Positions 22,927 to 34,147 of a stretch of 64,000 bases of DNA are shown here, piece after piece. Position 1 is the stretch's first letter. Every line of letters begins with the position of its first letter. The notes under the pieces are model-generated. The model made no database searches, was not told the origin of the DNA, and saw nothing but the letters and a program-made list of their open reading frames with translations. The stretch spans positions 1 to 64,000 of the forward strand of contig JAFFSR010000373.1 of assembly GCA_017163975.1 (NCBI GenBank), written 5' to 3'. The position numbers and the translations under genes were made by a program. This stretch comes from Anastatus disparis. Its lineage: Eukaryota > Arthropoda > Insecta > Hymenoptera > Eupelmidae.

Positions 22927-23487
22927 CAAGGAGAGTGTTTGACCTCCGGGAAACGAATTCGGCTAAAACTGTAGGATATGATTTTTTGATGAAGAAAAAT
23001 AAACCCTCTTTTTTTCTTTCTATTCAATAGGCCTCCTAGACAAGGATATATACATTTGTTCGAAAATATGGTGAATAAGAGCCTTTATAAGAGCTAGAAT
23101 AACCAAAGAACTAAGACTCTTACAAAAAAATGCATATAAAATAGAGCATGAATTAAATGTTTTAATTTGAGCTTTATTGCATTCAAAAAACTTTTTTTGT
23201 TCAAAAGTTATTCTTTCTACATATTTATTTAATATCCTTAGCATTTAGAATATGATCATTTTTTAATGCTATTTCATTAACATATTTTAATTGTCTGTAA
23301 CTTTCGAACAACAAAAGCTTTTCCAATGCAACAAAGCTTGAATTGAAGCATTTAATTCTTGCTTTATTCTACTTCTTATAAAGGCTTTTATTCACCATAT
23401 TTTAAAAAAAATGTCTATATCCTTGTCTAGGGGGCCTATTGGACAAAAAAAAAACATGGGCTCATTTTTTTCCATCAAAAAATTGTA
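22927..23487. mobile_element. Long foldback element, CTAGGAGAGT family, right end lost
   Basis: Starts CAAGGAGAGTGTTTGACCTC, then CCGGGAAACGAATTCGGCTAA, and continues parallel to the 21445 element (GGCCTCCTAGACAAGGATAT inverse-pairing with ATATCCTTGTCTAGGGGGCC near 23420). The right arm stops at about 23487 before reaching the terminal CCGG...CTCTCC end, so this copy is 3'-truncated. Confidence 0.65.
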
Positions 23488-23640
23488 ACGTACCCAAGTG
23501 GGTAACAGTTACTTTTCAAAAAAATATGAATCATGGTCCAAATTCGATGCTGGATTAATTACTGTGTCATATAAACGCGATGCTAGTCTTACGTAGATTT
23601 TTAATTTTACGTATGCGATTTATATAATTTATTAAAATGT
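23488..23640. other. Short AT-rich spacer
   Basis: Nothing is recognised between the truncated foldback element and the 68-bp minisatellite. Confidence 0.3.
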
Positions 23641-23870
23641 ATTTAATAAACTACGCAAGATCCGTCCGGGCAGTAGGCGAGATTGGAAGATAGCTATTAA
23701 ATACTTTACTAACAAACTACAAAAAACCCCGTTCAGGCAGTAGGCTGGATTGGAGTGTAGCTGCTAAGTCCCTTTTTCAACAAGCTACACAAGCTCTGTT
23801 CGGGCAATAGGCCAGCTTGAAGGGTAGCTATTGAATATTTTATCAACGAAACACCAGCTTACTAATAAAG
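23641..23870. repeat. 68-bp minisatellite, three copies
   Basis: The core CCGTCCGGGCAGTAGGC at about 23662 recurs as CCGTTCAGGCAGTAGGC (about 23729) and CTGTTCGGGCAATAGGC (about 23796). Each copy is followed by a GATTGGA/GCTTGAA variant, a TAGCTATTAA variant and AACAAACTAC/ACAAGCTACAC. The spacing is 67-68 bases. It is GC-richer than its surroundings. Confidence 0.75.
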
Positions 23871-23924
23871 CTAGGCGTTTCCTTTGTTAGTATTTAATAT
23901 ATTTACTAGCAAAAAATACCTCGC

Positions 23925-24000
23925 TCCTAACGTCGCTCGGTTGAATTTTCATATATTATATTATTATGTATAAATTAGCCAATTAAAATAAAAAAGAATC
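23925..24000 (+). repeat. Low-copy repeat CTCGCTCCTAACGTCGCT, copy 1
   Basis: CCTCGCTCCTAACGTCGCTC, then GGTTGAATTTTCATATATTA and TTATTATGTATAAATTAGCC. It is near-identical to about 25152-25215 and, inverted, to the sequence split by the SINE at 8.6-9.1 kb. The identity of the repeat is unknown. Confidence 0.65.
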
Positions 24001-24726
24001 GATGCAACTTATGAATTGTGATATTGTAGTTTTGTACTAAATTAAATTATTCTATTTTTATAAAAAAGATTAATTAAAGTTACAATGTGCATAAAGATTG
24101 TTTAAATACAAATTATATCATGATGAATTAAGAATTTGTTCTTCTAAATTGCATTTGAATCAATGAAAAAATATAATAGGAATTTTTTCTTTTTAATCAC
24201 GTGTTTCAATCACGAACCATGAAATAATCGAAAACAGTATTTGACATTTACTAGAACTAACAACTGCACGGAGAAAAGAAAGTATTGTTAAAATAGGTTC
24301 TAAATCAAGTATATCTAATTTATGTATTAAGGTACTTAAAAAAAGAGTGACGATATAATTTCAATTAGTACTATAGCTTGAATTTTAGGGACCAATGTTG
24401 GTACTATTATATTATGAAGTAAGAGCATAAATTTTCGATGTTTACTGCCTTTCTTGCTTCTTAACTTTAAACGAACATATCTCTAGTTCTAATTATTATT
24501 TTTCAATTCTGAAAACAGCAAATTAAAGCTTGCTTTCTGTACTTTTATTTTAGTCCCTGTTTATTTATTAAAGACATTTCTTGACTGGATGATTCACACT
24601 TCAATTAGGAGCTTTTTATTACATTTTTCTTTAAATAAGACTGGAAATTTCTATAATTTTAGTTTTTCGAAGCGTTAGACCGTACCGCTCTGGCTTTACT
24701 CATATTTTGGTACCTAAAAACATATC
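24001..24726. other. AT-rich non-coding stretch, nothing recognised
   Basis: No convincing open frame or motif. Confidence 0.35.
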
Positions 24727-24776
24727 TCAAAGTTTTATCAAGATCTGTGACCCGAAGCTCATAGCCTCTCCTGGTA
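24727..24776 (-). mobile_element. Isolated terminus of the CTAGGAGAGT foldback family
   Basis: CAAAGTTTTATCAAGATCTG, TGACCCGAAGCTCATAGCCT and CTCCTGGTAAG align with the right end of the 38661-39662 element (CAAAGTTTCAGCAAAATCCG, TGATTCGGAGGTCTCATACT, CTCCTAGTCAG). I cannot place a matching left end upstream with confidence, so it may be a fragment or a strongly diverged copy. Confidence 0.5.
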
Positions 24777-25145
24777 AGACTGATCTTTCACCTACTCGAT
24801 TCAAGGGCAATATTTCGCAAAAAGTGTAATTGATAATCTCTTCTCGTGCGGCTTTTTCTGTTACTAGAATTGAAAATTATTTAATATAAAATTATTTATA
24901 TAATATATAACTCTTTAAAATTACTAATAATGAATATTCAAATTCGTGATATTCAAGGATTAAAACGATACATGTTTATCTTCCATATTCCGTTTTAAAA
25001 TAGTTACTTTTGAGTATTAAATTAATGATTAGAAATTTAAAATTGATATATATATATATATTATATGATTTACATTATATTTATCAACTGTTGAAAATCG
25101 TTACACAATTTATTGGGTTTTACGTTAACAGGTATTAATTATATT

Positions 25146-25220
25146 GAAGTTTTTCGCTCCTAACGTCGCTTAGTTGAATTTTCATTTATTATATTATTAT
25201 GTATAAATGACTAATTTTAA
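25146..25220 (+). repeat. Low-copy repeat CGCTCCTAACGTCGCT, copy 2
   Basis: TTTTTCGCTCCTAACGTCGC, then TTAGTTGAATTTTCATTTAT and TTATTATGTATAAATGACTAA. Same orientation as the copy at 23925-24000, about 1.22 kb away. Flanks differ beyond the shared stretch. Confidence 0.65.
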
Positions 25221-27605
25221 GTAAATAAGAATTAATTAATTGAATTTTAAGTGCTGAATAAAATTGAAAATAATTTGATGAAACATAATATAAAAATATA
25301 TGTATACATGTGCTTAAAGTAAAAAAGCGTATAATTTATTTCAAATGACTATTTCTCACTCTACTTCCATTAGAAAAACAAAGAGAGTACGATATTTGAT
25401 GTAAATAAACTGAGAACTGGGTACTGAGTTTCAACTATAATTTCCAGACCTCAATATATGACCATGAATTTGAATTATGAAATTAATTTATGAGTGAAAC
25501 ATGCTTAAAAGAAATTCGTGTTGATTTCTAATAAAAATATCTTCACAAATGTATTATGTATATATGAAATACGAAATTTAAATAGAAAAAATCATAAGAT
25601 TAAAATACAACATTTAAGTTAATTTTAAATTCGAATATTTCGGAATAAAAAAATAACTATTTGCAATTACTTGACAATCCTTTTTGCATTTAATATAAAA
25701 ATTTAATGACATACAAATATTACAAAATGTATGTATCACAAGTAAGGTTTGCATATCATAAATATTATAATTTTTAGAAAATTCTTGATATTAATAGATT
25801 ATTAATTTGAAAAATTAAATATTTTTTTATTGATGACAAGTAACTTTTCAAAAATAGTTAAAATAATACTGTAAATGTCAATCAAATAACATTTTCATCA
25901 AAATAAATTTCAACGCTATAATTATTAAAGTAAACATTTTTATTTAACTACAATCTATTGTAATAATTATTTTTTTAATATATATATATATATATATATA
26001 TTATAAAATAATAATTTTATTTGATGAACAGTTATATAAATATTATATATTTATAATTGTATAACTAAATTTATTAAATTAAAATTGTATTCAGTTATCA
26101 TTCAGAGAATAAAGTATTTAAATTAGTTTTCATGAAAATATATTATTTAAAAAGTTACTTGTTAACAATTTTTTATAAATAACATACACTTAACCTTAGT
26201 TACATTTTCATTTGTACACGTGTTTATATTTAAATGAATTGTGATTTATATAAAAATTGTTAGCAATTCATTTCATTGAAGCAATAATATATTTAATAAG
26301 AGAAACATTAATTTTTAAAGAATATCAAATTACCTCATTTGAAAAATTATAATTACATGATATAAAAATATTTTTTATGAAATACAATTTAAAAAAATTA
26401 TTTATTAGATATTAAATTTTTTTAATAGTCAATTATAAAGATAGGACAATATATAAAATATGAATAAATGTTTCTGATTATGTCTATAATTATGCATTTA
26501 TATGTATGAACTGTCTAGATAGAAGTAGAATTCCCCCTAAAAAAGTAAACATTTCAAAAGAAAATTTACTTATTATTTGCGAAACATTTATTATGAATGC
26601 GGAAAAAAAAAAATATTCTGTAATATCACTCTATAATTTGTATTAAATATGATACGAATCATTGAAAGTACAATTATTTCATTATGTTAAATTTGTCGTC
26701 AATGTTTGATTATATTTTACTATAAGAAGATAAAAAAATTAACTGTCTTCCCATTCTATTGCTGAATTTCCATAAAAGGAATGTATTAACTTGTAGTATG
26801 TCTCGTGATGATTATTTATTTGAATTTTTAAATTATTCCAATCATTAGTTTTCAAGATATTTGAATTTCTGATTCCAAATGGAAAAATTTTAGTAAATAA
26901 CATTGGAACCCAATCTTCTCAATAACTAATGAATAGATTTATGTAAAAATTTAACTGAATAATCTTCGTAATACATACTGTATGTTAATGCATTTATTTA
27001 TTCAAAATTTTAAAATACAATGGAAATATAATCAATATTTATGGGTGGAAGTGTGCTGTCCATTTTACATCTCCTTACATAATTTATATTTATAAAATTC
27101 ACATAATATCATATAAAAACTATTAAAATGAGAATCATATATTCAATATAATAGTCAACTATGAATAAAAAGTTTAAAAAATTAAGTGATAACTTATAAA
27201 TAGTTATATTATTTTATTGAATACATTCCCAACCTAAATAATTAACTTCATGTTAAAACTAAATTTAATTAGCATTCAATACCACAAGTTATTTAAAAAA
27301 TTTACCATTATTCAAAAATATTAAAATGTTATTTATAAAAAGTATTCCCATATCAAAATTTCAAAATTATACCAATTTAATTTTTTATTCTTTACATTAG
27401 AGAATTAGTTTTGATGTTGAAATTTTTATGTGAAATGAAACGTATATATATATATATTATCTTATAGTCAAATATTTTATCACCTTGTATGAAAATTATT
27501 TTGTAAAAGTAGAATAATGCTGCGAATAAACAAATGATTATAAGAAAATATTGAAAACTGTAAATAACAATAAAAAAGCGTTAGGCTAGAAATAAGTAAT
27601 GGTTC
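25221..27605. other. Very AT-rich non-coding stretch
   Basis: No gene, RNA or element is recognised over about 2.4 kb. (TA)n microsatellites occur at about 25978-26000 and 27441-27460, and another lies just upstream at about 25050-25060. All open frames are short and low-complexity. Confidence 0.4.
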
Positions 27606-27881
27606 TCACATAGCATGGAAGATTTCACTGAAATATTTCGAATTATTCCACTGGAATATTTCAATGTAACCTTTCATGCAGATTATTGAAAGTCTTCACG
27701 GAATATTTCAGAATATTCCACTGGAATCTTCCATTGAAAGCTTCCAGGAATATTTCAGGAATATTTCAAAGGAATGTTCGAAAACTTTTTTAAAATATTC
27801 CATGTGATATTCACGAAATATTTCTGAAATATTTCATAAAATATTCCATGTAATGTTTATGAATATTCCAGTAAAATATTT
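27606..27881. repeat. GGAAT/ATTCC satellite, left part
   Basis: Dense GGAATATTTC, GGAATATTCC, GGAATCTTCC and GGAATGTTC words in both orientations, about every 10-20 bases (for example CCACTGGAATATTTCAATG). The array is interrupted at 27881 by the BEL/Pao element and resumes at 34148. No coding capacity. Confidence 0.75.
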
Positions 27882-28192
27882 TGTTACAAATGGACAAGGA
27901 CTGTGTAAAATAAATACGTCTTATTTAAGTGAGAAAAGATTATATATTTTAAGTTTTATTAATTTACATTTTAGCTTAAACTTATACAGCAAAAATACAA
28001 TAAATATATCATTCACTTTTAAAAATGTAAAGACAGAAAAATAACTTTATAGTATCACGCTCAGTCGCGGCTAGGCTCTTTTACGCTCAACGGTTCGCAG
28101 GCAAGTGCTTGCTTTTTACGATCGATAATCGAATACATAAGTTTTTAAAACTATCCGCTACGAGCGCGACGATCGACTTTAAATTTATAACA
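27882..28192 (-). repeat. 3' LTR of the BEL/Pao element
   Basis: On the element strand it starts TGTTATAAATTTAAAGTCGA and ends TTTGTAACA. It contains AATAAA-type signals and the same GCGCTCGTAGCGG and GAGCGTGATACT segments as the other LTR. About 20 differences from 33837-34147 are visible, concentrated in AT-rich parts. Confidence 0.93.
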
Positions 28193-28208
28193 TGCTTCCA
28201 CCTTGAAT
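28193..28208 (-). other. Polypurine tract next to the 3' LTR
   Basis: On the minus strand the bases before the 3' LTR read TTCAAGGTGGAAGCA, a purine-rich AAGGTGGAAG suited to priming plus-strand DNA synthesis in LTR elements. Its position directly abutting TGTTATAA supports the call. Length and exact cleavage site are inferred. Confidence 0.6.
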
Positions 28209-28383
28209 AACGAAGAATTTAAAACACAGTTATTCAAAAGTTTAAACATAAATCAAAATCACAAGAAATTGCATGAGAAATTACAAATTAACTAGTAAAA
28301 TAAATTAGGAACTTTTACGATACGTCCGCTACGCGTTCGCGTTTCTTTTACATCAAAATTTTTCTTATTGTCTTTTTCTTTCA

Positions 28384-30045
28384 CTACACGCGTAGAATCT
28401 TGACTGTTGACAACTTGGTCTTGTTGATCTTGAACAATCTCTTGCTCGCCTTGTAAGAAGTGATGAATCCAGCGCTTGATGAATCCAGCGTATTATTAGA
28501 TGAATGTTCAGAGCTGCTTTCCTTTTGTACTGTAACTTCAACACCTTTTTCTTGCAATGATTTATTACCAGGTGTTTGATCATCTCCTGAAACGTTTGGT
28601 GGACTTTCCAGGATAATCAAACGTTGAAGTGGGCGTGTGAGCTCCCCGTTGGAAGTTTTTAATTTCGCGACGCGTGACACATCATCTTTTTCTTTGATTA
28701 CTTAAGTCACGCGCGCTGATGGCCAATCCAGGCGTTTCAGATTATCATATGCAATCAATACAATGTCGCCTTCTTTAACTGTAGTATAAGAACGACTGGC
28801 CTTTGTGTATCTAGATAACTATCCTAAGTACTTTGACCGAAAACGTACTCTCAGTTCCTTACGTAAACGCTGGCGATATTTTAAACGTCGATTGAGAGAT
28901 ACATTTTCCAACTGATCCAAGTCAGGTACTCCATCTATTTAAACTTCCTTCAAAAACATGTCTGGTGTAATCACCATTAAATCCTGCTGCTCTTCTGATA
29001 CATAGGATATTGGCCTTGAATTTATGATAGCTTCACACTCACATATTATCGTAGTCAGCTCCTCAAACTCTAATGAAGCTTTTCCTACGGTTCTCTTCAA
29101 AAGGTCCTTTAAAATACGTATAATTCTCTCCGACCATCCTCCCCACCATGCGGCTGTTGGCGGTATGAATATCCAGGTGATCTTTTCAGTTGTACAGTGG
29201 GATTGAATTTTATTCCAATCAACTAGTTTTAAGAGGTTGTTGGCTCCTATAAAATTAGTGCCGTTGTCGCTGTAGACAAATTTTGGCCTTCCTTTTCTTG
29301 CGACAAACCTTCTGAATGATTCAAGGAAGCCTTCCGTTGATAATGTAGACAACAGTTCTAAATGAACTGCGCGGTACACGGCACACGTATAAAGACAGAC
29401 CCAAACCTTCTGTCCATTCTTTAGATATAGCGGTCCAACACAGTCAATGCCAACAACTTCAAATATCATTGCGTCTCGCACCCGATTCTCTGGTAAACTG
29501 GCAGGTGGGACGTCTAAAGTTTTCTCTGCATACCGACGGCAGGTTACACACTTGTGGATAACAGAAGTGACTGCTCTTTAACTTAAAATTATCCACACCT
29601 TTTCTCTTAATGAACTAAGAGTTATACCTACGCCAGCATGTTTCAATCGTTCATGCTCGTGCTTGATGAATAGCTTTGTAACTGGATGCTTGGGGTCCAT
29701 TACAATAGGATACCTAAAGCCAAAATCATCTGTGCGATTTGACACGAGCGTTTTCGTTCTGATTATTCCAACGTCATCCAAAAAAACGTTTAATCCTATT
29801 AATCGTTTATCCTTTACTCCTTCAAATGAATCATCTTGAGAAAATTTCATAAGCATCCTTTCAGCAAAATCAAATTCATTGGTGTCGATTTCCTTTTCTT
29901 GGTTACGTAGATGCTTGGCTTTGAGAACGTTTTTCGTAAATTTTATTATCCAAGCAAGCATCTTTACTATCTTGACATAGTTGGAGAATTTAACTAAATA
30001 CCATGGTATATTTTTTACTTCTTGAACTACGTTCTCATACGTCAT
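28384..30045 (-). pseudogene. BEL/Pao integrase and C-terminal domain, interrupted
   Basis: The reading runs in one frame from about 30045 to a normal-looking stop at 28384-28386. A His-rich zinc-binding half (KHEHERLKHAG) is followed by CVTCRR, giving an HHCC finger. The catalytic triad is visible as VGIDCVGPL (D), VYSDNGTNF (D) and AAWWGGWSERIIRILK (E). Next comes the Arg-rich segment LNRRLKYRQRLRKELRVRF, then DIVLIAYDN, which matches the DUF5641-type end of BEL/Pao polyproteins. In-frame stops: 29578-29580, 28939-28941, 28819-28821 and 28702-28704. The Ser/Asn-rich tail to 28384 is open. All DDE residues survive, but the frame is broken, so no active enzyme is expected. Confidence 0.9.
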
Positions 30046-30078
30046 TACTTCACAGAGCTGGGTTGTGCACGTTTTACT

Positions 30079-30750
30079 TTAGCTGACCTCAGAATTTACC
30101 AGTACTTCTTCAATAGTGTAGCTATCTTCTGGCCATTCAGCGCTTGGACGTTTTAGCCAGCTCGATCCCTTCCACCATTTCGACTGTACAAGATGCAACA
30201 CTGAGCATCCTCTGGATGGAAAGTCTGCTGGGTTCATATTTCCAGGTACGTGTCTCCAGCTATTGACGTTGGTCAGTTTCTTTATTTCCTTGACTCGATT
30301 CCACACAAAGCGAGTCCATTGACGCCCTTGACGTAGCCATGACAATACAGTTTAGGAATCAGACAAAAAAATTATGTTGACTTGAGAAAGTTGCATCGCT
30401 CGTTGAACTGAATCGGCCAATCTGGCACCTAATGTAGCTGCAAGAAGCTCCATTCTAGGGATTGATATCTCAGTGAGAGGCCCAGTTCTCGATTAAGCTT
30501 GTACTAGTTGTACATCAACCTTATGAGCTCGTTCTAACCTTACAAATAACGCAGCAGCATAGGCACTTTTACTTGCATCTACGAACATATGAAGCGATAT
30601 TGTATCTCCTGGTCCTCCAAATATCCAATGAGGTATTTTTATTTGTTGTAACAATGGAACTTGTTCAAACCAACGCTTAGATTCATTTTCTACTTCCACA
30701 GGCACACTGGAGTCCCAACCTGTCTTCTGACTCCACAGTTTTTGCAGCAA
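30079..30750 (-). pseudogene. BEL/Pao RNase H-like region, interrupted
   Basis: The segment contains LHMFVDASKSAYAAALFVR (first acidic site), RMELLAATLGARLADSVQ (Glu site) and FLSDS followed by a stop at 30352-30354 and TVLSWLRQG. HVPGNMNPADFPSRG and WWKGSSWLK close the domain, as is usual in the Pao peptidase_A17/RNase H region. Another stop lies at 30493-30495, and the segment ends at the stop 30079-30081. The order is directly continuous with RT upstream and integrase downstream, in the same frame. Confidence 0.88.
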
Positions 30751-30780
30751 AAGCTTAGGAAGTAGTAATGTTGGACAAGC

Positions 30781-31670
30781 CTATCCAAGCGGGTCAAAGA
30801 TCTTGTGTGCCACAGATAGAATTTTTCTCTTCGTAATCTGCTCTTTAAATCCATCTGTAAAATTCAAATTTAAAAATAAAAGATCGTTATTTTTATCCCA
30901 GGAGATACCTAAAATTGAGGTGACATCGTCTTCGTCACTCATGCCTGTGTGCTCCCATCCTCGTAGCGTGAAGCGAGCCTTGTACATTATTTCAGAAGAT
31001 TTTTGTTGAAACAGCACTTTTTTTTCTCTGAATTCACACTGATTACGCAGTTGTCGACGTAGAATGATTTTTTCAATTTGCATAGAAGCTGTGCGTCATC
31101 TCCTTCAGTCTTGTTTATGCATGACTCCAAATGATAGTCGATGGTAGCACCAAGAAGAAACGGACTGCTGTTTACTCCGAAAACGACTCTGCGATGACGG
31201 TATACAATCATTTTGCGAGGTTCCGTTTTGCTCCACCATAAAAACTGCAAAAATTTCCTATCTTCTGGAGACACGCTTATCTGCAAAAAAGCTTTCATTA
31301 TATCGGCAGTGATGCCAATTTTATTTTTTCTAAACCTGAGCAAAATGCTTGGTATTAGTTCTATAAGGTTAGGCCCTGTTTCCAAGCACTGGTTAAGTGA
31401 GGGACCATCTTTCGCACCAGCTGATGCATCGAAAACTGGTCTGATACGAGTGGTGCTATTATTCTTGACCACGTGTCTATGCGGCAAAAAATAACCATTC
31501 TCCTCAGCGACTGTACTTGAGATTTCTTCAATAATACCTTCTTGCAGCTAGCTGTCAAAAACTTGCTTGTAGTCTACATATAATTTCTCTTGATTTAATT
31601 TCCTTGTGAGTCCTTTTAGACGTTTTACAGCTGCTGCGTAATTATTACATACAGGTGGATGGTTATCTTT
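30781..31670 (-). pseudogene. BEL/Pao reverse transcriptase, frameshifted
   Basis: Recognisable blocks: GIIEEISSTVAEENGYFLPH, RIRPVFDASAGAKDGPSLNQ, GITADIMKAFLQISV (the catalytic Asp block), LQFLWW and SFYVDNCVISV. The last is the active-site loop, reading YVDN where many RTs have YVDD. I believe YVDN also occurs in other insect Pao elements, so this need not be damage. The frame changes by one base in an A-run (minus strand) near 31017-31025 and continues with KARFTLRGWEHTG and FDPLG. Stops occur at 31671-31673 (entry), 31548-31550 and 30781-30783. Confidence 0.9.
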
Positions 31671-32099
31671 TCATGGTAGGTTGACCTCGTACCGGCCCTT
31701 GCTATTAAACTTGAGTGCGTCTCTAAAACGTTGCTTGACTCTCATTAAATGTGTCTCCTTTGAGAAGGTAGTGGCTGGATCCGTGATACCTAAAACATCA
31801 AGTTCCCATAGGTCAGATATTTTTGATTCATGAGTAAACATAGAGAGCACGGTCAAAGTGGCATCTTCTCTCGTATCTTGTTTTTTAACGCCGTTTCTAC
31901 CCATGAGCGTCCAGCCCAATTTAGTTTGCAACGCGGTTGGCCCTTTACTTATTTGAAAGATTTTACCTGTATACAATCTGCCTGCTATGTCAGCACCAAT
32001 GAGAAGTGAGATTGGCCCTGTATTACCTCCAGTGTCTGTTAAAATCACGCCTGAGTTTTGGAGGTTATGTATCCACTCTCCCGCGGCAACAACAGGTAA

Positions 32100-32504
32100 A
32101 TCTTGACAAATGACGTCTTCATGAAATGCGGTAATATGACACTCATATTGATTATCCATGCTTCCGAGATCAAATTCGTACTCCTCGTGACACCTAGATT
32201 CTGTTTTGACGCCTCCAAATAATAAATGCGACATAGCTTGTCGACCGACGACTCGTAAATTCATTTTTTCAGCGACGCTCTTGAATACGTACGTTTTATG
32301 CGACCCCGGATCTATCAACGCTCGCACTATACATATGTTATGCGGACCTTTTAGTTTTACGCGTAATGTCTGTAGATATACGTCCGCAGTGCATAAAGCG
32401 TTATTACATGTAACGACCGTAGTTAAATTTTCAGTCTTTTTAGTCGCGTCATCTGCTTTAGTATCCGTAGATTCCTTTTTCGAAAATTCTTTACACATTA
32501 ACAA
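32100..32504 (-). pseudogene. BEL/Pao aspartic protease region
   Basis: The sequence RALIDPGSHKTYVFKSVAEK carries the D-x-G-S core of retroelement proteases (here DPGS). It is followed by QAMSHLLFGG and, further on, a glycine-rich LLIGADIAGRL, the DUF1758-type fold. The same open frame continues to 31671 and links protease to RT. It is separated from gag only by the stop at 32523-32525. This part has no internal break. Confidence 0.85.
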
Positions 32505-33761
32505 TACGTGCTTACGACCGCATCATGCACATTTATTTTTATTTCTACACCACGCGGCACTGTGATTTGGTTTAAGACACGCGAAACATACTCTTTTTTC
32601 TTTTGCAATAGCCTGTCTTGACTCGAGAGACATTTGTTTCGCCTTTTCACAGTTAGCACTATCGTGTGATTCTTTACAGAATATACATATGATGACACTC
32701 GCGTGTTTAGCGGTTAGAAGGCCTGCAGCCGTAGCAACACCCGTGTTCAGTTCAGAACTAACTTCATATTTCTTGAACGACTTACCGACGGATACGCGCT
32801 CTATCGATGGTTCAAAACCTTTTTTCGCCATTGCGATTCTCTCTTCGTTTTGATCTTCGGCTTCCAAGAAATTCATAAGATTTTTTAACCGCTCTTTTGT
32901 ATCAACACCACATGTATTTTTTCGTTGCCACGCTCTAAGAATTTCTTCCGGCAAAGATGATTCAACGAGGGGAAAAAGCATCGCTGCGCACATATCACTC
33001 GTGACACCAAGCGATTCGAGAGCCCGTAAATGCGTTTCTAATCTATCATATATGCTCGTTAAAGTACCTTTAGATTTGTTTCATACAAGTTTTAGTAACT
33101 CGCGCACATAAACTTCCACGAACAGGTCATCGCGGCCGAAACGATTTTTTAGACTGTCTATTACTTTATGATAATTTTCGGCAGACGGCGGGTAGCTATT
33201 TACTAAATCACTGGCTCTTGAATTATCAACCATCGCTTGGATGAGATATTGAAATTTTTCCTCATTTTTAATCGCCGTTTCCTCATGTATTTGTTTAAAT
33301 ATGCTCCAAAATTGTAGCCATTCTTTAGGATCGCCGTTAACCTTTTTTGATTCAATTTTTGGTGATTTGAATTTTCGAGCGTTGTCAACGGGCACATGCA
33401 CAACGCTTTCATTAGAAATTGTTCCGTTTCCTAGAATCACAGGCGCGCCAGTGTCACGTGTATAATCGGCTACGGTTATTTTTATCGCTTCAAATTTACA
33501 TTTATATTCGTCCGCCGATTCTAAATCTTTATTCACTTCCTCTTTTGGAACGCTGTCCTCAATCATTTTATCAATACATTTGCGATCAAGTATGTCTAAT
33601 TCTATTGACTTTTGCGAGAGCATACTAAACAAAGCTTGAAGAGCCTTTTTATCTGGATTCGTGTTACTGAGCTCTGCATTTAATAATCCTAAATTCCTTG
33701 TGAATGCTGTACGCAGTGCTGCTCTTGTCTTTTTAAGCTTATCCATCTTTTCACTGTTCAC
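32441..33761 (-). pseudogene. BEL/Pao Gag with three Cys/His knuckles, two stops
   Basis: Starts at ATG 33761 (MNSEKMDKLKKTRAALRTAF), then a helical N-terminal domain and the DUF1759-type block NGDPKEWLQFWSIFKQIHEE, LIQAMVDNSRASDLV and LKNRFGRDDLFVEVYV. A TGA at 33081-33083 interrupts it. The frame resumes through WQRKNTCGVDTKERL to CIFCKESHDSANC, CFACLKPNHSAAWC and a third partial knuckle (CA, stop, CGRKH) broken by TGA at 32523-32525. Three knuckles in this spacing are characteristic of BEL/Pao. Gag would package RNA in cytoplasmic particles; this copy cannot make the full protein. Confidence 0.9.
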
Positions 33762-33815
33762 TTAAAAACACTATAAAACGATTTATCTCTTATCCGCGTA
33801 ACTTTCAAACAAAAT

Positions 33816-33833
33816 GTCCTGTCACGGTCGCCA
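33816..33833 (-). other. Primer-binding site, fits tRNA-Arg
   Basis: On the minus strand TGGCGACCGTGACAGGAC begins three bases after the 5' LTR. It starts TGG as required to pair with a tRNA CCA end. The pairing partner ends GTCCTGTCACGGTCGCCA, which agrees with what I recall of the 3' half of insect tRNA-Arg. The perfect 18-base length makes a genuine primer site likely; the isoacceptor is inference from memory. Confidence 0.7.
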
Positions 33834-33836
33834 GAA

Positions 33837-34147
33837 TGATACAAATGGACACGGACTGTGTAAAATAAATACGTTTTATTTAAGTGAGAGAAGATTATAT
33901 AAATTGAGTTAGATTAATTTATACTTTAACTTAAACTTATACAGCAAAAATACAATAAATATATCATTCACTTTTAAAAATGCAGAGTCAGTAAAATAAC
34001 TTTACAGTATCACGCTCAGTCGCGGCTAGGCTCTTTTACGCTCAACGGCTTGCAGGCAAGTGCTTGCTTTTTACGATCGATAATCAAATACATAGGTTTT
34101 TAAAACTATCCGCTACGAGCGCGACGATCGACTTTAAATTTATAACA
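33837..34147 (-). repeat. 5' LTR of the BEL/Pao element
   Basis: On the element strand it starts TGTTATAAATTTAAAGTCGA and ends TTTGTATCA. It has the same length as the 3' LTR. It directly abuts the TATTT duplication and the resumed GGAAT satellite on the right. Confidence 0.93.

Larger units (their letters stand above)
27882..34147 (-). mobile_element. BEL/Pao LTR retrotransposon, complete in structure, coding decayed
   Basis: Two 311-bp LTRs (27882-28192 and 33837-34147) bound a 5.6-kb interior read on the minus strand. The host word TATTT lies directly outside both ends (27877-27881 and 34148-34152), a clean 5-bp target duplication. The order on the minus strand is 5' LTR, tRNA primer site, gag with three Cys/His knuckles, aspartic protease, reverse transcriptase, RNase H, integrase, C-terminal domain, purine tract and 3' LTR. 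That order, plus the knuckle arrangement and gag domain, is diagnostic of BEL/Pao. I count 12 premature stops and one frameshift. The two LTRs differ at about 20 positions by eye, so the insertion is not recent. It landed within the GGAAT satellite. Confidence 0.95.

Noticed and set aside
29024..33628. Plus-strand frames inside the BEL/Pao element
   Set aside because: Antisense shadows of gag and pol.
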